Source: an uncultured Lachnospiraceae bacterium (GTDB lineage: Bacteria; Bacillota; Clostridia; Lachnospirales; Lachnospiraceae). Taken from it: a stretch of 21,863 nt of DNA. The stretch covers positions 1 through 21,863 of the forward strand of contig CAJUTU010000053.1 of NCBI GenBank assembly GCA_910589385.1, in the 5' to 3' direction. Shown in pieces: positions 15,430-21,863 of this stretch. Positions within the stretch are counted from its first letter, which is position 1. Each line of letters starts with the position of its first letter. Under the pieces are notes generated by a model. It did not search any database. It saw only the letters and a list, made by a program, of their open reading frames with translations, and was not told where the DNA came from. A program made the translations under genes and the position numbers.

Positions 15430-17037
15430 TTAATCAAATGCATGCAGCCTGAGTTTGAGCAGCTGCGGCGTCTCAAACATCAGTATTGTCACTTCATCCC
15501 CATTCAGTCGTCTTTCGGCTTTCCACTTTCCAGCTTCAAAAAAGCCTTCTTCGCAGGAAAAAATTTCTACATACGGCTTTTTCGCATTCTGTGAAAAATA
15601 AGTCAGCATACAACCATTGCCTAATATATAAAAAGTATCTTCACTTTCTTTTAAAATCAGGCACACTCCGTCTTTACGGCTGAGCATCGGCATGTCCGTC
15701 AGAACCTGAAATCCAAATGTCCCAAACAGTAAGGTATCCTGGTCTTTTCGCTCACTGGATACGGCCTGCAGATCTTCTGTCCCATATTTAGAACCAAGCA
15801 ACGGCATCATAGACTGCAATGTTCTGTTATACCATCCATATTCTTCCACATTTTGCGGCGTGCCAAGCGCCGGATCCTCCGTATCCATTCCAAATAAAAA
15901 GCCCTGAGACGCAGAAAACTCCTTTCCCATGTCTTCAAACCCAAACGGCGCATAGCACATTGCATGATAATGACCTACACAATATACCGCTCTTGGCCCC
16001 GCATAGCTGTGTGTCGCACATTCCGGGATATACAAAGGATTCTGGTATCTTCTCGTCATCTCATCACAGACATCCATGAATTCCTTAATATAGATATCCG
16101 CTGAAAAAAAATCAATTTCCGGGGCACAATACTTCCATACCTCAAGAACCTTGGATACCGGTCCGCCTGTGGGATACTTCCCTGGCTCTTCTCCTTTATC
16201 CAGCCAGCAGTTTACAGTCATCGGAAGCGGATATGCCTCCTTTCCTGCTTTGGCAACCGCATTTACATAACCTGCAATATAGTATGCACTGAACAGTTCC
16301 TCTGCTGCCTCCCCAAACACTTCCTCCCAGCTTCCGGATTCTGCGCCTGCTTCTACGGCTGCTTTTATCTGCGGAACCATTGTAGACGTGTGTTCTTTCA
16401 TATAATGCACGAATTCTTCCGGCGCCTGTGCTGCAAACAATGCATCTGCCTCCTCTGACCGCTCTCTTGCACTTCCCATCAATCCGGTTTCGTTTTCTAC
16501 CTGTACAGCAATCACCGTATTCTCTTCCTCATCCACATCGCGGATATGCGCCATCAGTGCGGCAAATGCTTTTGCATCTGCTTTTTTGGTCTCTTCACAC
16601 AGATAAGACAGGCTGGTGTACGACATCCCATAAAAATTGTCCAGCCTGCAGAAATTTTTGCCGCGCGACACCTGGGCGCGCCGGAAACGCTGCGTATCTG
16701 CTTTTACCCATTCCGGCGCATAATAGCACTGTGCATTTTTCCATGAGCCGAACCACAGAAAACCAAGTTTCCCTTCTTTCCTCCTTGCCTGTTGGATCAG
16801 CCCGTCCACAAGACTGAAATCGAATACCCCTTCCTGTGGTTCAATCAGCTCCCATGTCACCGGAAGAAGCAGTGTGTTCATCTCCAATTCTTTCGCCCTG
16901 TTCCATACCTGCTCCATACAAGCTGCACTGGAGGAATTCGAATTATGTACTTCTCCTGCCAACATAATAAAAGGCGCATCATCTACCATCAACACTTTTC
17001 GGTTTCCCTGCTGTGTAATATAAGGTATCTTTTTCAT
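15430..17037 (-). CDS. GH35-type beta-galactosidase with DUF5597-like C-terminus
   Basis: An intracellular glycoside hydrolase of 535 residues with no signal peptide. It begins with the typical FIMLAGEVHNSNSSSA and has a (beta/alpha)8 barrel with acid/base E183 in VENETG and nucleophile E339 in YIPECA. Residues about 390-535 look like the beta-rich DUF5597 domain found on some GH35 enzymes, including a Cellvibrio xyloglucan beta-galactosidase; I infer activity on terminal beta-galactosides. The ribosome site is GAAAGGAAAA. It lies 50 nt after a GH3 gene and 74 nt before a GPH transporter, consistent with one operon for import and cleavage of a plant or host oligosaccharide. The reading frame is intact. 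Confidence 0.85.
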   Translation of the reverse strand: MKKIPYITQQGNRKVLMVDDAPFIMLAGEVHNSNSSSAACMEQVWNRAKELEMNTLLLPVTWELIEPQEGVFDFSLVDGLIQQARRKEGKLGFLWFGSWKNAQCYYAPEWVKADTQRFRRAQVSRGKNFCRLDNFYGMSYTSLSYLCEETKKADAKAFAALMAHIRDVDEEENTVIAVQVENETGLMGSARERSEEADALFAAQAPEEFVHYMKEHTSTMVPQIKAAVEAGAESGSWEEVFGEAAEELFSAYYIAGYVNAVAKAGKEAYPLPMTVNCWLDKGEEPGKYPTGGPVSKVLEVWKYCAPEIDFFSADIYIKEFMDVCDEMTRRYQNPLYIPECATHSYAGPRAVYCVGHYHAMCYAPFGFEDMGKEFSASQGFLFGMDTEDPALGTPQNVEEYGWYNRTLQSMMPLLGSKYGTEDLQAVSSERKDQDTLLFGTFGFQVLTDMPMLSRKDGVCLILKESEDTFYILGNGCMLTYFSQNAKKPYVEIFSCEEGFFEAGKWKAERRLNGDEVTILMFETPQLLKLRLHAFD

Positions 17038-17087
17038 TATCTTTTTTCCTTTCTATGTTTTACACATCCGTCTTTAGCTGCAATCGT

Positions 17088-19051
17088 CTACAGACATTGC
17101 GCAAAAGTTTTAATAAGCACATTTACATCCAAGTCACTCCCGCCGAAAGAAGCCAGGGACTTGATCGGCATTCCATAAAGCATGTCCTGCATCTTTTCCG
17201 GGTCGAACCCCATGGATCCCTCTTCCCCGCTCTCCTCCTGTTCACCTGCGGCAGCGCCAAGGGACTGCATCATTTTGGTTATCATCTCCCCCATTTTCTC
17301 CGCAGTTCTCGGATCACTCATCAATTGACCGATGGTCGTTGCACCTGTCACTTCAAAGGGAAGTATTTTCGCAGTATCAAACTTCAATTCACAGCTCACC
17401 CGGATATCATCACTTGCGTGTCCTACCAAGATTTCATATGTACCGGACGGCGCATACCAGTCATGCAGCTCTTCATGGTAAAAAGACAGATCTCTCGCAC
17501 AAATCGTCATCATGGCAGTCTTTGTCTCCCCCGGAGCAAGTGACAGCTTAACAAATCCCTTCAGCTCCTTTACCGGCCTCTGCGGCGTCCCGTTTTTATC
17601 TGCCACATAAAGCTGTACTACTTCTTTACCAAACACCTTTCCTGTGTTGGTCACATCTACGGATACGGTCACGGTATCGTGATCTGCCATATTTTTGGAA
17701 AAAAGACGAAGATTGCCATACGCAAAGGATGTATAGCTCAATCCATGCCCGAACGCCCAGCGCACCGGAAGTTCTTTTGCCTCATAATAACGGTAACCAA
17801 CGAAGATATCCTCTCCATAATTAACATTTTTCCCGTCTCCCGGAAAATTCAGGAAACTTGGGTTGTCCTGTACACGGTATGGAAATGTTTCCGCTAACCG
17901 CCCGCTGGGGTTCACCTCTCCATAGAGAAGCCGGTCACAGGCTTCCCCGACTCCCTGTCCGCCAAGGTACATCTCCAGGATTGCCGCCGCATCTTTCTCC
18001 CACGGAACTTCTACCGGAGAACCATTATGGAGGACCACCACGAGATTAGGCTGAACCTTAACCACCTCGGCAATCACCCGGTTCTGGCATGCCGGAAGAT
18101 CCATATTGACACGGTCATATCCCTCAGATTCTATCACATTCGGCAATCCCGCAAAAATTACGGCAATATCAGCCGTCTTCGCCGCTTCGGCCGCAGCTTT
18201 TAACTCTTTTTCATCCAGTTCATCCCGATCTGATGGGAATCCTTTGATATAGGTAACATTACGCCCCTTCTCCTTTGCGCTTTCCAGAGCCGAAGTCACT
18301 CTGCTGCTGTTAATATGGCTGCTGCCACCACCCTGATAACGAGGTTTCTCTGCAAATTCCCCGATATATACGACCTTTTGTGAATCATTTAATGGAAGGA
18401 CTTTGCTGTTCTTAAGGAGAACGGCAGAATCCGCTGCATAGGTGACCGCCTTCTTATGATCTGCTTCCCGGTCAAATACTATTTCCGGATGGCGATGATC
18501 CACATAAGAGAAGACCACCTTCAAAATATTTTCAACTGTCTGATCTAAAAGAGCCTCATCCAATGAGCCATCCCTGACTGCCGCTGCAATCCTTGCGTCA
18601 TTGATACCTCCTGATGCAGGCATTTCCAGATCCAACCCGGTGCGGATGCCATCTTGCCGGTCAAATACGGGTCTTCTGAAAAATATTCAAAGTTCCGTCC
18701 GCAAAGAGGGCTGCGCTTGATATTTGCCGCCGGGCCTAAGAGTATGCTCAGATTCTCTGCCTGACATTCTCCCCCGAGTGTTTTCCCCATGTCTTCCAGC
18801 ATTTCCACATCCCAGCTAGAAGCCGTAGCGCAGGCTGCCGGAAAGCAGACTGACTTCACACTTTCATTGATCCCCAGATGATCCGCTTCTTCCTCCTGTT
18901 TGCGCAGGCCGTGAGGTCCGTCAGATACCATCACCTGTGGGATACCCAGGCGTTCTACCGCTTTCAAGCACCAAAAATCTTCTCCGGAACACATTCCCAC
19001 TTTTTCTTCCAATGTCATTTCTGACACGATTTTTTTAATATCTCTATCCAT
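17088..19051 (-). pseudogene. GH3 beta-glucosidase disrupted by an internal deletion
   Basis: The first frame, from ATG 19051, encodes EMTLEEKVGMCSGEDFW, MVSDGPHGLRKQ and GRNFEYFSEDPYLTGKMASA (to residue 137). It then becomes nonsense and stops at 18545. A second frame picks up at about 18641 with TGLDLEMPASGGINDARI and runs to 17088. It includes the SEGYDR acid/base region, the AFGHGLSYTSF motif and the fibronectin-III-like domain. The segment normally between these points, about 115 residues with KHFAANNQE and the SDW nucleophile aspartate, is absent. So the gene lost roughly 340 bp and also its frame; no simple indel can restore activity. It starts 3 nt after the GPH transporter stop, so it was co-transcribed. 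The true substrate was probably a beta-glucoside or similar. Confidence 0.88.
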
Positions 19052-19054
19052 GAG

Positions 19055-20458
19055 TTATCCCTCCTGTTGTTTTCTCTTTGCAAGTTCTGCCTGGATTCCT
19101 GGAAGTTTCTTCTCTAGATCATATTTCAACGAACAAATCAACATAATTACAAACATAAGTACCGGCGCATAGATATTAAACGTAAATATCGCCTGTTTAC
19201 TTGCTTCAGTTAAAACCTCCGCTGCTGCGTCATACGCCGCTATTGCAAGACACCATCCAATCATAGCCGTACCCAGGCCATTTCCCACCTTCTGGCCAAA
19301 ACTTGTAGCCCCCTGGGAACAGGCAATCATACGCTTTCCAAATTTATACTCATTAAAATCAATGGACATTGCGGTCAATACTGCAAGTTCACACATCATA
19401 GGAATATTGGAATAAACACTAACACATGTCAGCACAAGATTATAAATAAAATGATAGGGATTCAACATCCTTAATGCCTGAGATAACAATCCCATTACGC
19501 ATGTAACCCGGATTGTTTTTGTAACACCAAGATGCTTCACCAGTATTCCTACAGTGATAAACCCAAGCAATGACGGTAAGATACTCGCCGCTCCGATCAC
19601 CGCTGACAAATTGTCATCTCCATAAATCCACTTTGCATAATATGTACCTGATGACTGGCTGAGTCCATTTACAACATTAGAGCAGACACCTATGATCAAT
19701 GCAAGCACCCAATACTTATTATGGAACAGATTTTTGACCGCTTCTTTCATCGGTATTGCTTCCTCTTCTGACTGTTGTGTCTGGTTTTCCTCCTCAGCCG
19801 AATTCGTTTCCTGGCTTGTTTTGTAAGTAATAAACAACATAATTCCCGAAAGCACGCCTATAACCGTGCTAAACGTAATCCATGCCCTCTGGTCGCCGCC
19901 TAGCATATTTGTGATGGGAATAATTCCAACCGTTATAATCATTCCGCAAAGATAACCTGCCGCTGCACGGCATATTCCCATACGGCTTCTCTCATCCTGA
20001 CTGGATGTCCGTACAACGATCAATGACGAATAGGGAACACAGATTGCCGTATAAACAACTGCACTCAATAAAAAGTTGGTCATAAACATATAAATGATCT
20101 GCAGATTAGAACTAATTCCCTGTGGTACCGTAAACAGCATGATCGTCAGAATCACAGTAGGAACAACCATTCTTAAAATCCATGGCCTGTAGCGTTCTTT
20201 TCCCGGCTTCGTATGATCAATAATGTACCCCATGATCAAATCTGTAAACGCATCGAGAATCCTGACAAGCATGAATGCCGTGGCGACCCCTCCCGCTGCC
20301 AATCCTACCTTATCTGTGTAAAAGTAGGTAAGCTGCCCTACAAGCCCACTGATTGCATTCAACGCAAACTGTCCCAGGCAGTCCCCAAAATAGTCACTTC
20401 CATACATGACCTTCTGAACACCGGCCTTATCCTTTCCTAGTTGCTTTTTTGCCTTCAT
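19055..20458 (-). CDS. GPH-family sugar:cation symporter
   Basis: A 467-residue integral membrane protein with about 12 helices, of the MelB/XynB-like GPH family. Markers are KVMYGSDYFGDCLGQF at the N-terminus, the RILDAFTDLIMGYIIDHT cation-site loop, DERSRMGICRA, and SIDFNEYKFGKRM before the last helices; it ends SLKYDLEKKLPGIQAEL. It is full length, unlike its damaged relative at 14265-15355. I use ATG 20458, which follows AAAGGAGAG at good spacing; the upstream ATG at 20491 lies beyond that ribosome site. It would import the oligosaccharide processed by the GH3 and GH35 enzymes, and is likely controlled by the AraC-family gene upstream. Confidence 0.9.
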   Translation of the reverse strand: MKAKKQLGKDKAGVQKVMYGSDYFGDCLGQFALNAISGLVGQLTYFYTDKVGLAAGGVATAFMLVRILDAFTDLIMGYIIDHTKPGKERYRPWILRMVVPTVILTIMLFTVPQGISSNLQIIYMFMTNFLLSAVVYTAICVPYSSLIVVRTSSQDERSRMGICRAAAGYLCGMIITVGIIPITNMLGGDQRAWITFSTVIGVLSGIMLFITYKTSQETNSAEEENQTQQSEEEAIPMKEAVKNLFHNKYWVLALIIGVCSNVVNGLSQSSGTYYAKWIYGDDNLSAVIGAASILPSLLGFITVGILVKHLGVTKTIRVTCVMGLLSQALRMLNPYHFIYNLVLTCVSVYSNIPMMCELAVLTAMSIDFNEYKFGKRMIACSQGATSFGQKVGNGLGTAMIGWCLAIAAYDAAAEVLTEASKQAIFTFNIYAPVLMFVIMLICSLKYDLEKKLPGIQAELAKRKQQEG

Positions 20459-20535
20459 AAACACACTCTCCTTTTCTTTTGATAAGGACAATATAGCATT
20501 CCGGCAAAATATTTCTTGTCTGTTTTTTACTATTT

Positions 20536-21762
20536 TTATGATTTCCAGAAATTTTTATTTGGATGTTCTTTCCGATACTGTGCCGGAGTCTGATCCATCA
20601 TTTTTTTGAATACCTTTGAAAAATAACTTTGGGGGGATAAATTGACATATTCCGCAATAACCGCAATTGGCTTTCCGGAATATTTTAGAAGATTACAGGA
20701 GATACGGATTTTCTCCTGAAGAATATAGTGTAAAATGCCGACTCCTGTCTGCTCTGAAAATAGGCGTGACAAATAAGCCGGATGAACCCCGACCTCATCG
20801 GCAATCTCTTTAAGTGAAATTTTTTCAAAAATATGTTTTGCGATATAATCCTTGCTTTGGACAATATATACAGACTCTCCCTTACCACTTTCCCTGTGCT
20901 CTCTGACCATACTGATAAACTGCCAGATACTGTTTCTACAGATACACTCGATGTCCATGATATTTTCTGCCCCGGAAAGTTCCTGCAAAGATACATCGCT
21001 TAATCTATATGCCTCTGTCTCATTGAGTCCGGCCGTGATCACATGCCTTGTCAGAAGTGCAATGAATATCACAGCCGTATATTCCATACTTTTTTTCTGG
21101 GATTCTGCAATAATCCCCTGCCGTCCATACAAATCCCTGAAATCATCCAGTTCCCCGGGTGCTTTCTGAAACACTTCCCCAATGTCTATTTTTCCATTCA
21201 ATAGATATTCAAAAAATTCCTGCTCTCTTTGAAACGAAAAGTGTTCCCTCTCCTGCTCCGCATTCTGTAAGATATATTCCGACAAGCTGGCATGGAACCC
21301 CTCTGACTTTTCCTCCAGCCAGTTATTCTCAAAAAGCTCCTGTTTCTCACCGTACTCTTCAAACAAAAGCCCGTGGATAAAGGAAATACGCTTTTTTATA
21401 TAATCCGCGTTCAGCAGAGGAATATATATGGACTTCTGCTTCACCTGATTCCTGCCAAGATACATCCTCTCCTGCAATTCTGAATGCACTTCCAGCACAA
21501 ACGGACCCCATATCACATTTTGATCTTTTTTACAGAAAATACAATAGAAATATCCATTATCATTATATACCGCATATTTGCCTGCAGTTTTCTTCCCACA
21601 TTCATAAACTACATTTCTGAGAGCCGGATTGCAGCATATAGGATCCTTTTTTTCAAACTCCTCATATGGCAAAGAGACAATCTCCCCATTATCTGTCAGG
21701 ATCCGTATTGCCAGGAAGGATACATCATATACATTTTTTAAAATATATTTTTTTCTATCCAT
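20536..21762 (-). CDS. AraC-family transcriptional regulator
   Basis: A 408-residue regulator. The last 100 residues form the two-helix-turn-helix AraC domain: ISLKEIADEVGVHPAYLSRLF, then IAVIAEYVNLSPQSYFSKVFKK, ending DQTPAQYRKEHPN. The long N-terminal part (about 300 residues) resembles the poorly characterised sensor regions of Clostridia AraC regulators in sugar loci; I see no membrane segment. The ATG at 21762 follows GGAGG by 10 nt and is preferred over 21798. It heads the minus-strand locus, with 77 nt between its stop and the next gene's start, so it most likely activates the transporter and glycosidase genes. Confidence 0.88.
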   Translation of the reverse strand: MDRKKYILKNVYDVSFLAIRILTDNGEIVSLPYEEFEKKDPICCNPALRNVVYECGKKTAGKYAVYNDNGYFYCIFCKKDQNVIWGPFVLEVHSELQERMYLGRNQVKQKSIYIPLLNADYIKKRISFIHGLLFEEYGEKQELFENNWLEEKSEGFHASLSEYILQNAEQEREHFSFQREQEFFEYLLNGKIDIGEVFQKAPGELDDFRDLYGRQGIIAESQKKSMEYTAVIFIALLTRHVITAGLNETEAYRLSDVSLQELSGAENIMDIECICRNSIWQFISMVREHRESGKGESVYIVQSKDYIAKHIFEKISLKEIADEVGVHPAYLSRLFSEQTGVGILHYILQEKIRISCNLLKYSGKPIAVIAEYVNLSPQSYFSKVFKKMMDQTPAQYRKEHPNKNFWKS

Positions 21763-21818
21763 AATACTGCTGCCTCCAATGCATTTATTAAAGACCATTT
21801 TACAATTTTTTACCTGAA

Positions 21819-21833
21819 TTATTCACGGAATAA
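21819..21833. promoter_or_regulatory. Palindrome upstream of the AraC-family gene
   Basis: TTATTC-ACG-GAATAA is a perfect 15-nt inverted repeat about 57 bp upstream of the start codon. It could be an operator for this or another regulator. I could not place a convincing promoter around it. Confidence 0.35.
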
Positions 21834-21863
21834 CGGCATCAACTGCTGAAACCCGCATGGTTA

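Noticed and set aside
17088..19051. Two separate GH3 genes
   Set aside because: The two frames are consecutive halves of one GH3 protein with the middle missing; neither half forms a complete enzyme.
1..21863. CRISPR array, tRNA, rRNA or prophage structural genes
   Set aside because: No regularly spaced repeats, tRNA cloverleaf sequences, rRNA stretches or phage structural proteins were recognised.

Overview
The window looks like a chromosomal segment of a gut-type Bacillota, most likely a Lachnospiraceae relative. The support is strong AGGAGG-type ribosome sites, sigma-A type promoters, a Hol_Tox-type small toxin, GPH sugar transporters, GH3/GH35 enzymes and an Old Yellow Enzyme of the BaiCD/BaiH type. 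No RNA genes of the rRNA or tRNA class and no CRISPR array were seen. Family calls rest on motif reading only, with no database search.

Left part (about 280-8,800): a maltodextrin/starch utilisation locus. A secreted GH13 amylase with a C-terminal starch-binding domain (minus) is divergent from a LacI-family regulator (plus). Convergent with the regulator is a minus-strand operon: lipoprotein solute-binding protein, two ABC permeases, and a cytoplasmic GH13_20 neopullulanase/cyclomaltodextrinase. The proposed flow is extracellular starch cleavage, import of maltodextrins, then intracellular hydrolysis. No ABC ATPase is encoded here, so a shared MsmK-type ATPase elsewhere is implied. The two control regions share an 8-bp operator core (GGTAAACG).

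Middle part (about 8,800-13,260): a damaged region. A plus-strand gene has lost its 5' end; what remains is the end of an Old Yellow Enzyme barrel, an iron-sulfur motif, an FAD/NAD reductase region, an SDR/epimerase domain and a zinc-ribbon-like tail. Then come a 70-nt imperfect palindrome, fragments of three different GNAT acetyltransferases and a fragment of a pyridoxamine-phosphate-oxidase-like gene. Next is an intact-looking type I toxin-antitoxin module: a 30-residue holin-like toxin on the minus strand, and a convergent antisense RNA with a near-consensus promoter and terminator.

Right part (13,260-21,863): a second sugar locus, all on the minus strand. In transcription order it is an AraC-family regulator, a GPH transporter, a GH3 beta-glucosidase, a GH35/DUF5597 beta-galactosidase, a second GPH transporter and a nucleoside-hydrolase-like protein. 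Two members are broken. The GH3 gene has lost about 115 codons including the catalytic nucleophile segment. The second GPH gene has a one-base frameshift and lacks about 80 codons near its end. The repeated internal deletions suggest local gene decay, though assembly error must be excluded.
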